Shown piece by piece: positions 1 through 8,899 of a DNA stretch of 64,000 nt. The stretch's first letter is position 1. The number at the start of each line of letters is the position of its first letter. The position numbers and the translations under genes were made by a program. The DNA comes from CAZEYT01 sp964516295. GTDB lineage: Bacteria > Verrucomicrobiota > Verrucomicrobiia > Chthoniobacterales > Terrimicrobiaceae. The notes beneath the pieces were generated by a model that was given only the letters and a program-made list of their open reading frames with translations, did no database searches and had not been told where the DNA came from. The stretch lies in assembly GCA_964516295.1 (NCBI GenBank), contig CAZEYT010000005.1, forward strand, positions 1 to 64,000. Direction: 5' to 3'.

Positions 1-4
1 GGGG

Positions 5-77
5 AGCGGGTGACGAGAATCGACCCCGCGACATCCACCTTGGCTAGGTTGCACTCTACCACCGGAGTTACACCCGC
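5..77 (-). tRNA. tRNA-Gly(GCC)-like, degenerate
   Basis: The minus strand folds as a 73-nt cloverleaf. The 7-bp acceptor stem (71-77 with 6-12) and the 4-bp D stem are perfect. The anticodon loop reads TAGCCAA, giving anticodon GCC (Gly). Four features are abnormal: position 33 is A instead of the near-invariant U33, T-loop position 54 is G instead of U, the anticodon stem holds an A-G mismatch, and the T stem has two G-U pairs. CCA is not encoded exactly (TCCCC). It looks like a mutated copy of a normal glycine tRNA, so a tRNA pseudogene is at least as likely as a working gene. Confidence 0.6.
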
Positions 78-205
78 GTGAGTGATGGATAGGAGTAGGA
101 GAGCCGGGAGGGTAAGTCAATCGAATCTTTTTCGGGCGCGGGGAGAAACGAAGGCCTGCGGTTGACTTGACGGGCTGGGACTCTAGTGTGTGGGGTTTCT
201 TTGAA

Positions 206-1927
206 ATGAATCCGCGCCGTCATGTTCTCTTCGTTTGCACCGGCAATGTCTGCCGGAGTCCGATGGCGGAGGCCCTTTTTCGGAAACTCGCGGCGAGCCA
301 TCCGGAGATCACGGTCGAGTCGGCCGGTCTGAGTGCGGCAAACGGGCAGCCGGCGAGTTTGGATTCTGTCCGGGCGGTGGCGGAGGATGGCGTGAGCTTG
401 GACCGCTTTCGGAGCCAGCCGGTGACGGACGACCTTCTGGAGCGGGCGACGGACATTTTTGTGATGACGAGGGATCATCTCCAGCTTTTGGATCTTCTTT
501 TTCCGGAGCACTCGCACAAAGCGAGTTTGCTGCGCGGGCGGGAGCCGGGGTCGCCCGATGTGCCGGATCCGATCGGTCGCGGGCGGGCGGTTTATGAGCA
601 GTGCAAGCGAACGATCCAAAATGCCCTTCCTTCCGTTCTTGAACACATTCTTTCCTCCAACATGACGACTACCACACCTGAATCCCTGTCTTCCCTGGCG
701 GCGCTGTCCGCTGTTGATCCCGAGATTGCCGACGCCATCGTCCGCGAGCGCCACCGGCAGTTTGAGCATATTGAGTTGATCGCCTCGGAAAACTTTACCA
801 GCGCGGCGGTGATGGAGGCGCAGGGGTCATGTCTTACGAACAAGTATGCGGAAGGCTATCCGGGCAAACGCTGGTATGGCGGCTGTGAGTTTGTGGATGT
901 CGTGGAGACGCTCGCCATCGCCCGGGCGAAGGAGCTCTTCCAAGCCGAACATGTCAATGTGCAGCCGCACAGCGGGAGTCAGGCGAACATGGCGGTCTAT
1001 TTTTCCGTGCTTCAAGTCGGCGACCGCATCCTCACGATGGACTTGGCGCATGGCGGGCACCTCACGCATGGGCACAAGGCGAATTTTTCCGGCAAACTCT
1101 ACGAGGTTCACCACTACGGGGTGTCGCAGGAGACGGGAATGATCGACTATGACGCGCTGGCGCGGCAGGCGGCGGAGATCCGGCCCAAGATGATCACGGC
1201 CGGCGCTTCGGCGTATCCGCGGACGATTGATTTCCCGCGCATGCGCGAGATTGCGGATTCGGTGGGGGCTTATCTTTTTGTGGATATGGCGCACATTGCC
1301 GGGCTGGTCGCCGGGGGAGCGCATCCGTCGCCGGTTCCGCATGCACACTTTGTCACGACGACGACGCACAAAAGTCTCCGCGGTCCGCGGGCGGGCCTTG
1401 TTTTGTGCAAGGAGGAGTTTGCGAAGAAGATCGATTCGCAGGCGTTTCCGGGCGTGCAAGGCGGACCGCTCATGCATATCATCGCTGCGAAAGCGGTGTG
1501 TTTTCAGGAAGCGCTCCGTCCGGAATTCCGGGACTACGCGCGGCAGATCGTGAGCAATGCCAAGGCCTTGGCGGCGCGGCTCTCCATGCTCGGCTACACG
1601 CTGACCTCGGGCGGCACGGACAATCACGTGATGCTGGTCGATCTTCGATCGCGGGGTATCAACGGTCTGGAGGCCCAGACGACCCTCGACAAGGCGGCGA
1701 TCACGGTGAACAAAAACGCGATTCCGTTCGATACTGAGCCGATCAGCAAGACGGGCGGCATTCGTATCGGGACACCGGCAATGACCAGTCGCGGCCTGCG
1801 CGAGGAGGACATGATGCAGGTGGCGGATTTCATTCACGAAGCGCTCGAGTCCCGACATGACGACACCCGTCTGGCGGCCTTGCGGCAAAAGGTGACGGCG
1901 TTTACATCGAAGTTCCCGCTGCCCTGA
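206..1927 (+). CDS. glyA: LMW protein phosphatase-serine hydroxymethyltransferase fusion
   Basis: One uninterrupted 573-residue frame encodes two complete enzymes. Residues 1-152 form a low-molecular-weight phosphatase: P-loop nucleophile C11 in CTGNVCRSP, and the catalytic DP pair at D121-P122. Residues 153-573 are full-length SHMT (421 aa), the PLP enzyme that interconverts serine and glycine with tetrahydrofolate; the PLP lysine is K389 in TTTTHKSLRGP. The start at 206 removes 13 residues that do not match the family. The SHMT part could start independently at the ATG at 662, but no Shine-Dalgarno precedes it and no stop separates the domains. In Bacillus, separate genes for an LMW phosphatase (ywlE) and glyA lie in one neighbourhood, so the fusion fits known gene proximity. 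Whether the phosphatase targets phosphotyrosine or phosphoarginine cannot be read with confidence. Confidence 0.93.
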   Translation: MNPRRHVLFVCTGNVCRSPMAEALFRKLAASHPEITVESAGLSAANGQPASLDSVRAVAEDGVSLDRFRSQPVTDDLLERATDIFVMTRDHLQLLDLLFPEHSHKASLLRGREPGSPDVPDPIGRGRAVYEQCKRTIQNALPSVLEHILSSNMTTTTPESLSSLAALSAVDPEIADAIVRERHRQFEHIELIASENFTSAAVMEAQGSCLTNKYAEGYPGKRWYGGCEFVDVVETLAIARAKELFQAEHVNVQPHSGSQANMAVYFSVLQVGDRILTMDLAHGGHLTHGHKANFSGKLYEVHHYGVSQETGMIDYDALARQAAEIRPKMITAGASAYPRTIDFPRMREIADSVGAYLFVDMAHIAGLVAGGAHPSPVPHAHFVTTTTHKSLRGPRAGLVLCKEEFAKKIDSQAFPGVQGGPLMHIIAAKAVCFQEALRPEFRDYARQIVSNAKALAARLSMLGYTLTSGGTDNHVMLVDLRSRGINGLEAQTTLDKAAITVNKNAIPFDTEPISKTGGIRIGTPAMTSRGLREEDMMQVADFIHEALESRHDDTRLAALRQKVTAFTSKFPLP

Positions 1928-2002
1928 GCGGCGACGGTCGGGGAAATGCCTTGAGAACCCCGATGCGCTTCTTTTTTCCTCCACGGCCCTGTTGGGGGGG
2001 GT

Positions 2003-2578
2003 GTGGGATTTGGCGTGGGGTTTTTCGAACCCATTCTGCTGAATCCCGACGCCAATCAAGGCCCGCTCTTCGGGATTTTTATCTCCGGACCGCTGGGATT
2101 TGTGGTCGGGGCAGCGTTGGGTGTGATCCTGCCGTTTTTGGCCCCGGAGAGCGTGCGCTGGAAGATCCTGTTCTCGATGGCCGGGGTGTTTGCGGCCGGC
2201 GTGCTGGTTTTCTGCCTGCTGGAGCCGAAATACATGGGTCAACTTCTCCGCGGCCAGGTGGTTTCGGTCGAGTCAGCGGAAGCCTTGGTGGGCGCGGCGA
2301 TCCATCGCAGTGGCGGTCGGGTGTTGACTGTTCGACCGACCGAGGCTTGGGAGGTTTATCAACATCGGAAACCATGGAACTACGGGCAGTTTCTTCTGCG
2401 GCGGGAGGTGGTTCTCGCAGATGTGCGGGGGTATGTGGCACCAGGATTCGACGGGACGGGCGGTGACTTTTTTGCGGTCTCCGCAATGCCGGGACCGGAT
2501 TGGCCGCCTCGGGAGATCCCGATTTTCTTGGGTGTCGTGGAGTTCGTCCCTCCGCCCAGCGATCTTGTGCGTCCGTAG
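2003..2578 (+). CDS. Hypothetical membrane protein
   Basis: This 191-residue frame starts at a GTG 75 bases after the SHMT fusion; the same frame has a stop at 1952, so there is little room for a longer start. The N-terminal 75 residues hold two hydrophobic segments (roughly 22-44 and 52-72). A soluble C-terminal region of about 115 residues follows, rich in Val and Pro. I do not recognise a family. It could be co-transcribed with the upstream gene. It converges on xseA with a 38-base gap and no clear terminator. The start is uncertain because the G-rich 5' end has no obvious ribosome binding site. Confidence 0.55.
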   Translation: MGFGVGFFEPILLNPDANQGPLFGIFISGPLGFVVGAALGVILPFLAPESVRWKILFSMAGVFAAGVLVFCLLEPKYMGQLLRGQVVSVESAEALVGAAIHRSGGRVLTVRPTEAWEVYQHRKPWNYGQFLLRREVVLADVRGYVAPGFDGTGGDFFAVSAMPGPDWPPREIPIFLGVVEFVPPPSDLVRP

Positions 2579-2616
2579 GGCGTGCCCGCGAAGTTGTTGG
2601 TGTGGAAAAGGATCCG

Positions 2617-4086
2617 TCAGGGATCGTTCGGCGCTGATGTCGGGGACTCGACAACCGAATGGATCCGTCCATCGCGGAACCGGGTCACGATTTCGTCCCC
2701 TTTGTTCAGAGCCGAGGCCGTGCGGACGAGGGTCCCGTCGGGTTTTGTGGTGAGTGTGTAGCCCCGATCCAAGGCGGCTACGGGGCTCAAGGCCTCCAGA
2801 ACGGCGCGCACTTTTTCCACACGCGCCCGCGAGTCCGCTATTTGGCGCTGACAGGCGGCAGCGATCTTTTCGGTTGCGACGCGCAGGTCGGCCAAGGTCC
2901 GCGCGATCCGGTTTTCGGGGCTTCGCGACCGAAGTTGCTCGGCCGCTGCGGCGAGGGTTTGACGGCGTTTCTCCTCCACCGAGCGGATGCCGCGGGTGAG
3001 GTCATCCAGCCCCCGATCCAAGGTCTGACGCCGGTCGCGGAGGGCGCGGTGCGGTTCCAGAAAAAGCGCGGTTCGGCGCGTCGCCTCCAGCATTTCGCGA
3101 ACGGTCTGCACCCGTTGAAAAACACACCGGCGGAGCCGTGTGGCATCGGTGGTCAGCTTTTGAAGGAGGTCGACGGCGTCGGCCGAGAGAATCTCCGCGG
3201 CCGCGCTGGGGGTCGGAGCCCGTAAAGCGGCGGCGAAATCGCAAATGGTGAAGTCGATCTCATGCCCAATCGCGCTGACGACCGGGATCGGCGAGTCGGC
3301 GACAGCCCGCGCCACGGCCTCCTCGTTGAATTCCCAAAGGTCCTCCAAACTTCCTCCCCCGCGCGTGACGACGATGACATCCACGGCACCGAAAATCTTC
3401 CTCTCCGCGCACTCGCCAATCGCCCGGGCGATCTCCGCCGCCGCCCCCCGTCCCTGCACGCGCACGGGAGCGATGACAACTTCGATGCCGGGTTGGCGGC
3501 GGTGGAGCACGTGGAGAAAATCCCGGATCGCCGCACCCGTCGGCGAGGTGACCACCGCAATCCGCTGAGGAAACCGTGGCAGGGGCCGCTTGCGTTCGGT
3601 TTCGAAAAGTCCCTCCGCGGCCAGTCGGCACTTCAACTCCTCGAACTTCGCCTGCAAGGCCCCGATTCCGTGTTCTTGGACGAGACGGACAATGAGCTGA
3701 TATTGCCCGCGCGCCTCGTAAACTGTCACCTGCCCGGAAACCTGCACTTGGGCTCCATCGCGCAGCGGAGCCCCGCGCTGGGCGGCGGCCTGGCTGGCGA
3801 AAAGAACACAGGCGAGTTGCGAAGAGGCGTCTTTCAGCGTGAAATAGACATGCCCCGACGCTTGGCGGCGGAGATTGGAAATTTCTCCCTCCACCCAAAC
3901 CTCGCCCAGACCCTTCTCGAGCAAATCCCGAACCCGACGAGTCAACGCGGCAACGGTCAGAATGGTCGGCTCTTCCCGAGGGGCCGGTCGCCGCGGTCCT
4001 CCGCGAAGGTCAAAATCGAGCTGCACAGGTCGAAAATCCTGTATGCGTCCGGGGTTCGCAATACGATTTTGTCCGGCCGTCGTCAT
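2617..4086 (-). CDS. xseA: Exodeoxyribonuclease VII large subunit
   Basis: Catalytic subunit of the ATP-independent nuclease that degrades single-stranded DNA from both ends. At 489 aa it is slightly longer than typical because of an N-terminal tail of about 40 residues. Then come the OB-fold domain (VWVEGEISNL, SGHVYFTLKD), the nuclease core (PQRIAVVTSPTGAAIRDFL, VIVVTRGGGSLEDLWEFNEE, SAIGHEIDFTICDF) and a coiled-coil C-terminal region. The small subunit gene xseB, often adjacent, is not in the window. Upstream it diverges from opgG across about 170 bases. Confidence 0.95.
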   Translation of the reverse strand: MTTAGQNRIANPGRIQDFRPVQLDFDLRGGPRRPAPREEPTILTVAALTRRVRDLLEKGLGEVWVEGEISNLRRQASGHVYFTLKDASSQLACVLFASQAAAQRGAPLRDGAQVQVSGQVTVYEARGQYQLIVRLVQEHGIGALQAKFEELKCRLAAEGLFETERKRPLPRFPQRIAVVTSPTGAAIRDFLHVLHRRQPGIEVVIAPVRVQGRGAAAEIARAIGECAERKIFGAVDVIVVTRGGGSLEDLWEFNEEAVARAVADSPIPVVSAIGHEIDFTICDFAAALRAPTPSAAAEILSADAVDLLQKLTTDATRLRRCVFQRVQTVREMLEATRRTALFLEPHRALRDRRQTLDRGLDDLTRGIRSVEEKRRQTLAAAAEQLRSRSPENRIARTLADLRVATEKIAAACQRQIADSRARVEKVRAVLEALSPVAALDRGYTLTTKPDGTLVRTASALNKGDEIVTRFRDGRIHSVVESPTSAPNDP

Positions 4087-4254
4087 CGGCCCTGCCCGGC
4101 TCGCCCGTTGGCCCGTTGGTTTCTTTGTTTTTGGCGAGGGATCTGTGATCAGGCCTTTCCCGGATAGGTCAACCGGGTGGTCTTATTGCGAGCGGAAGCT
4201 TGTCGGCGGGCGGATTGAATTTTACCAAAGGGTCATTCGTTTCATGAAACCTGA

Positions 4255-5751
4255 ATGAAAACCCACCTGGTCTTTGGCCTGCTCACAGTGCTTTTGCTGG
4301 CGCTGATGATTTCACACGACCGGCGGAAAACGTTTTCCTTCGATGTCGTGATCGCGCAGGCCGAGGAACGCGCGGCCGAACGTTACCGCCCGACGCCCGA
4401 GGTCGATGAGTCACTGCGCGCGCTTAATTACGATCAATACCGCGATATCCGCTGGAACGACGATCACACCCTGTGGCGGAATCAGGGACTTCCGTTTCAG
4501 ACGAAATTCTTCGCGACCGCGCACATTCACTCGCGCCCGGTCAATATCAACCAAGTCAATCCCGACGGAGCGGGGCCGGTGCGATTTCGGGCGGAGGCCT
4601 TTGATCTCTCACAGGCGGTGGTCACGCCGGAGCAACTGGGACGCGGAGGCTTCGCCGGGTTCCGCGTGCATTATCCGCTGAACCGTCCCGACTACCTGGA
4701 CGAGGTTTTTGTTTTTCTGGGGGCCAGCTATTTTCGGGCGGTCGCGAAGGAGCTGGTCTGGGGTCTCTCGGCCCGCGGACTGGCCATCGGCACTGGAAAA
4801 AACGAGGAATTTCCGGCTTTCACGGACTTCTGGCTTGTCGAGCCCGCCACGGGCGCAACGGATTTTCTTTTCTACGCGCTGTTGGATGGACCGAGCATCA
4901 CGGGCGCGTATGAATTCCGCGTTTTCCCCGGTGTGGAGACGCGCATGGAAATCCGGGCGGTGCTCTTTCCGCGCCGCGATATCGAGGAGGCCGGCATCGC
5001 GCCGCTGACGAGCATGTATTGGTTCGGGGAAAACACGAGCAACACGTTTGGGAATTTCCGGCCCGAAGTACATGATTCCGATGGACTCCTTTTCGAGCGC
5101 AGCAATGGCGAGTGGGTCTGGCGGCCGCTGGCCTGGTCGCAGCAATTGCAGGTCGCGGTTTTTGAGGACGAGAATCCGCGCGGGTTAGGTCTCCTGCAGC
5201 GGGATCGCGACTTTTCGCACTATCAGGACATGGAAGCCCGCTACCACGAGCGTCCGAGCGCGTGGGTGCAACCGCACGGGGATTGGGGACGCGGGGCGAT
5301 CCGGCTCATCCAGCTGCCCACCAACAACGAGTATATGGACAATATCGTCGCGTTCTGGGCTCCCGAGGGTGGACTGAAAGAAGGCGGCCGCTATGCGTTT
5401 TCGTATTCGCTCACGTGGTTCGGCGAGAATGGCGGCCTCCCCCCGCTCGCCCGCTGCATCTCGACACGCGTGGACGCGCAGGATGCGCCGTATTATCGGA
5501 TGTTCGTTCTCGAATTTGCGGGTGGGGAGCTTTCCAACCTGCCGGCCGGTGCGGCTGTCGTCGCCGATGCCACCGTGACGCATGGCGCGATCCAAGACGT
5601 CGTGGTGCAGCGCAATGATTATGGCGGTTCCTGGCGGGCGTCGTTTGTCGCCAGTTCGGACAAACCCAACCGACCGGTTGAGCTTCGCTGCACGCTGAGA
5701 CTGGATGGGCGGCCCCTTTCGGAGACCTGGACTTACACATGGAAAAACTGA
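4255..5751 (+). CDS. opgG: Periplasmic glucan biosynthesis protein, MdoG/OpgG family
   Basis: A 498-aa protein of the MdoG/OpgD family, which acts in the periplasm on the beta-glucan backbone during synthesis of osmoregulated periplasmic glucans. The N-terminus is a short basic and hydrophobic leader (residues 1-20) suited to export or anchoring. Family signatures include YDQYRDIRWN near residue 60, GFRVHYPLN near 140, LTSMYWFGENTS near 255 and a C-terminal immunoglobulin-like domain after about residue 390. It is first of three overlapping genes ending in the glucosyltransferase opgH; its last 13 bases overlap the next frame. G and D paralogs cannot be separated by reading alone. Confidence 0.93.
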   Translation: MKTHLVFGLLTVLLLALMISHDRRKTFSFDVVIAQAEERAAERYRPTPEVDESLRALNYDQYRDIRWNDDHTLWRNQGLPFQTKFFATAHIHSRPVNINQVNPDGAGPVRFRAEAFDLSQAVVTPEQLGRGGFAGFRVHYPLNRPDYLDEVFVFLGASYFRAVAKELVWGLSARGLAIGTGKNEEFPAFTDFWLVEPATGATDFLFYALLDGPSITGAYEFRVFPGVETRMEIRAVLFPRRDIEEAGIAPLTSMYWFGENTSNTFGNFRPEVHDSDGLLFERSNGEWVWRPLAWSQQLQVAVFEDENPRGLGLLQRDRDFSHYQDMEARYHERPSAWVQPHGDWGRGAIRLIQLPTNNEYMDNIVAFWAPEGGLKEGGRYAFSYSLTWFGENGGLPPLARCISTRVDAQDAPYYRMFVLEFAGGELSNLPAGAAVVADATVTHGAIQDVVVQRNDYGGSWRASFVASSDKPNRPVELRCTLRLDGRPLSETWTYTWKN

Positions 5752-6260
5752 CGCCCGAGTGGGATGCCGCCTGTCGACGGCTCGAGGATTTTCTGCGGGC
5801 TTACGCGGTGGTGCCGCGTGAGCGGCTGCTTGGCCTGACGCTGGAGTTGCTGGCCGAGGCGCGGGCTTTGCATGCGCAAGATCCCTCCAGCCAGCCGGAG
5901 GAACGGGCCATGCGGCTGGCCATCGCGCGGGCCGATGCGTGGTTCGCCGGACTTGCCGGAAATCCCGCGCACGCCGCGCGGGCGAGAATCGCGTATTTTT
6001 CCAGCGGGCGGTGCGATCTCTTCCTGGCCGATCCGGCTCCGCCCGATTTCGTCCAAGCCATTCGCAGCGCGAGTATCCAGGCGGCTCCGGCGCTGGAGTC
6101 CCAGCGCGTGATTCGTCGCGAGATCGACTATGGAGCGATGGAGGACTTTGCCAACCAGACGTGGAACCGCTTTTCGTGGACCTACGTTTTGCAGGCCTTT
6201 GTGATTTGGGCCGTCATTTTCGCTGTCTCCTGGCAGGTGTATCTTCACGTTTTCCGATGA
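5739..6260 (+). CDS. Small tail-anchored protein within the opg operon
   Basis: This 173-aa frame sits between opgG and opgH. It overlaps opgG by 13 bases and shares an ATGA stop/start with opgH, so translation is probably coupled. Residues 1-140 are soluble, helical and Ala/Arg/Glu-rich. One strong hydrophobic segment lies near residues 148-168 (YVLQAFVIWAVIFAVSWQVY), followed by a few residues, which fits a C-terminal membrane anchor. I do not recognise a family. Gene order suggests a role in OPG synthesis, perhaps as an accessory to OpgH. That is inference from context only. Confidence 0.8.
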   Translation: MEKLTPEWDAACRRLEDFLRAYAVVPRERLLGLTLELLAEARALHAQDPSSQPEERAMRLAIARADAWFAGLAGNPAHAARARIAYFSSGRCDLFLADPAPPDFVQAIRSASIQAAPALESQRVIRREIDYGAMEDFANQTWNRFSWTYVLQAFVIWAVIFAVSWQVYLHVFR

Positions 6261-8350
6261 AGCCTTTTTCCGATCTCCAAACGCTGGGTCGCGACACGAT
6301 TGCGGTGCGCCAAGCGCTCTTCCTTCTCACCGGCATCGGGATCCTCGCGGCAGGCACCGGGCTGCTGTATTCCATGCTGCGGCCAAATGGGCTTTCGGTC
6401 GCAGAGGGTTTTTTGCTCGCGCTGTTTGTACCGCTGTTCGGGCAGATCGCGTTCGGATTCTCCATCGCGTTCTGGGGCTTCATCACGTTGGTTCCCGGGG
6501 GAGATCGCTACGAGATCATGCGCACGCTTCCGAATCCGCCGAAAACCGGTCCCACAGGTTCGACAGCGATCGCACTGCCCGTTTTCAACGAAGATCCCGA
6601 CAGAACCTTCCGCGCGCTCGAAAACATGTTCCGCTCGGTCGAGGCAACCGGCTCGGGAGAGCCTTTCGACTTTTTTGTCCTCAGTGATTCGAACGATCCG
6701 AATCGCTGGATCGAAGAGGAAGAGGCATGGTTTCGACTCTGCTCGCGGTGCGACGCGTTCGGGCGCATTTTTTACCGCAAGCGCCGGGTCTCGCTCCACG
6801 GGAAAAGCGGAAACATCGCCGATTTCTGCCGCCGGTGGGGCCGACGCTATCAATATCTTCTCATCCTCGATGCGGACAGCGTCATGGAAGGCGAGACCAT
6901 TCTCCGGCTCGCCCGCGTGATGGATGCGAACCCGGGCGTCGGCATCGTACAGACCGCTCCGCAAATCGTGCGCGGCCGGTCGGTTTTTCAACGATTGATC
7001 CAGTTTTCAACGCGGATGGTCGGACCGCTCTTCGCGGCGGGGTCGAATTTCTGGCACTTGGGCGGTGGAAATTATTGGGGGCACAACGCGATCATCCGCC
7101 TCAAGCCGTTTATCGAACACTGCGTGCTTCCGGAACTTCCCGGGCGGAGTGCGGCGGACCGGCACATCCTCAGTCACGACACCGTCGAGGCCTCGCTCAT
7201 GCAGCAGGCGGGCTATCAGGTGTGGTTCGCCTACCGGCAAGGAGGATCTTACGAAGAGGGACCGCCGAATTTGAGCGAGAGCCTGAAGCGCGACCGGAGG
7301 TGGTGCCAGGGAAACCTTCAGCATTTCTGGTTTTTGTTTGCACCCGGCACGCGGTTCACGAACCGCATCCATATCTTTTTCGGACTCATGGCGTACTTGT
7401 CTGCGCCGTTGCTGGTTGTGTTTGTTGTGCTGAGTTCATTTGAGGCCCACCGGCGTGAACAGTTCAGCATTCTCTCCGCGCAATCGGCGATGGGTGGCCC
7501 GGCGTGGGCTCCGGTGTGGTTGCTGGCGTTGACCTTCGCCCTGCTCTTTGTTCCGAAGGTACTGGGCTACCTGCATTTGCTTCCACGGGTGCGGAAGCTG
7601 GGCGGCTTTCTGCGTGTCACCGGTGGGGCGCTCCTCGAAACGCTGGCGTCGGTCTTGCTGGCTCCGGTGCTTTTGTATTTCTACACGCGATTTGTGGTGC
7701 TCGCCATGCTGGGCCTGCGCGTGTCTTGGAAAACCCAGAATCGCGACGAATCCTCCATCCCGTTTGGCGAGGCGCTGCGGTCGTATGGTGGACCGACCTT
7801 CGTCGGGCTCGCTGTGACGGCTTGGGTGGCCTGGGCCGCCCCGTCGCTGCTCCCGTGGCTTTCGCCGGTCCTTGCCGGGCTTGTGCTCGCCATTCCGCTC
7901 GTGATGGTGACCAGTTCGGAATCACTCGGCACCTGGCTTCAGGCGCGGGGATGGTTTCTCATTCCAGAGGAAACGGAAACGCCGCCGATCCTTCAGAATC
8001 TCGATGCGGTGCCGGAACAAAAGCCCGCGCCGGGTGTTGTTCAGGCGGCCATTTCTCCGGAGATCAATGCGCTCCACGCATCGCTCCTGCTGCGATCACG
8101 GGTGCATGCGCGTCACCGGGAGGCCTACCTTTCCGAACTTCGTTTGCGGTTGGTAACGGCCGGACCGGAGGCACTCACCCGCCGCGAGCTCATGGCACTC
8201 CTCTGGGACTCCCAAGCCGTCGAACAACTTCACCGCGATCTCTGGACCTCAGCCGAGCCCTCGTTGCATCCGTTCTGGCGGCACGCCTTGCGACACTACA
8301 ACGAGATGGCAGCGCTCGAGGAACGACGGGCGAAGGCGGCGCGGGTCTGA
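6257..8350 (+). CDS. opgH: Glucan glucosyltransferase OpgH/MdoH
   Basis: Inner-membrane family 2 glycosyltransferase that polymerises UDP-glucose into the linear glucan of OPGs and is thought to move it across the membrane. The 697-aa protein starts at the ATG overlapping the previous stop; the frame is open further upstream, but that sequence lies inside the preceding gene. Hydrophobic segments occur near residues 15-40 and 50-75. The GT2 domain has the motifs ALPVFNEDP, FVLSDSND and ILDADS, and the acceptor/processivity motif RDRRWCQGN. Several more membrane helices follow (about 375-560), then a cytoplasmic tail. The C-terminal part resembles known OpgH proteins in layout. Confidence 0.95.
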   Translation: MKPFSDLQTLGRDTIAVRQALFLLTGIGILAAGTGLLYSMLRPNGLSVAEGFLLALFVPLFGQIAFGFSIAFWGFITLVPGGDRYEIMRTLPNPPKTGPTGSTAIALPVFNEDPDRTFRALENMFRSVEATGSGEPFDFFVLSDSNDPNRWIEEEEAWFRLCSRCDAFGRIFYRKRRVSLHGKSGNIADFCRRWGRRYQYLLILDADSVMEGETILRLARVMDANPGVGIVQTAPQIVRGRSVFQRLIQFSTRMVGPLFAAGSNFWHLGGGNYWGHNAIIRLKPFIEHCVLPELPGRSAADRHILSHDTVEASLMQQAGYQVWFAYRQGGSYEEGPPNLSESLKRDRRWCQGNLQHFWFLFAPGTRFTNRIHIFFGLMAYLSAPLLVVFVVLSSFEAHRREQFSILSAQSAMGGPAWAPVWLLALTFALLFVPKVLGYLHLLPRVRKLGGFLRVTGGALLETLASVLLAPVLLYFYTRFVVLAMLGLRVSWKTQNRDESSIPFGEALRSYGGPTFVGLAVTAWVAWAAPSLLPWLSPVLAGLVLAIPLVMVTSSESLGTWLQARGWFLIPEETETPPILQNLDAVPEQKPAPGVVQAAISPEINALHASLLLRSRVHARHREAYLSELRLRLVTAGPEALTRRELMALLWDSQAVEQLHRDLWTSAEPSLHPFWRHALRHYNEMAALEERRAKAARV

Positions 8351-8351
8351 C

Positions 8352-8891
8352 TCAGAGAATGCCGAGCTTCATCTTGCCGGCTTCACTGATCATGGTCTGA
8401 TTCCATGGTGGGTCCCAGACGAGCTCGACCTCGGCCTCGTCGATGCCTTCGAGGGAGAGGATTTTCGAGCGGGCGTCGGCCGCAATCGTGGGGCCCATCC
8501 CGCAACCGGGAGCCGTGAGGGTCATCTTCACATGAACCGCCGTGGTGCCATCGTCCTTTGTTTTGACCTCGCAATCATAAATGAGGCCCAAGTCGACGAC
8601 ATTGACGGGAATTTCGGGATCAAAAACGGTCTTGAGTTGAGCCCAGACGGCGTCCTGTGTAGCGCCTTCGACTTTGATTTTTTCCGGAGCGGCATCAGGA
8701 TCAAGCCCGAGAGCATCGGCGTCCTTGAGCTCAATCCGGGCCAGGCCGCCGGGGGTCGCCACTGTGTAGGTGCCACCGAGGGACTGGGTGATCACGACCG
8801 ACATGCCCGCCGGAAGGACGAGCGGGTGGCCGCTCGGAATCTGAATGGCGTCGCAGTCGCGTGTGAGGGTGAGTTCTCCTTGTGGGTGCAT
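8352..8891 (-). CDS. sufT: SufT-like Fe-S cluster assembly protein (MIP18/DUF59)
   Basis: A 179-aa protein in two parts. Residues 1-75 form an N-terminal extension of the kind seen in SufT proteins. Residues 80-179 form the MIP18/DUF59 domain with the hallmark DPEIPVNVVDLGLIYD (91-106), Cys130 in APGCGMG and VWDPPW near 159. SufT-type proteins help mature Fe-S proteins. The start at 8891 is chosen over a longer open frame because it begins the recognisable family sequence and lies 8 bases after the IscU-like gene. Last gene of a three-gene Fe-S cluster; converges on opgH with almost no gap. Confidence 0.88.
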   Translation of the reverse strand: MHPQGELTLTRDCDAIQIPSGHPLVLPAGMSVVITQSLGGTYTVATPGGLARIELKDADALGLDPDAAPEKIKVEGATQDAVWAQLKTVFDPEIPVNVVDLGLIYDCEVKTKDDGTTAVHVKMTLTAPGCGMGPTIAADARSKILSLEGIDEAEVELVWDPPWNQTMISEAGKMKLGIL

Positions 8892-8899
8892 AAAATGGG

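Noticed and set aside
827..2242. A 471-residue minus-strand frame opposite SHMT
   Set aside because: Antisense shadow with His/Arg-rich low-complexity composition; the SHMT frame explains the region.
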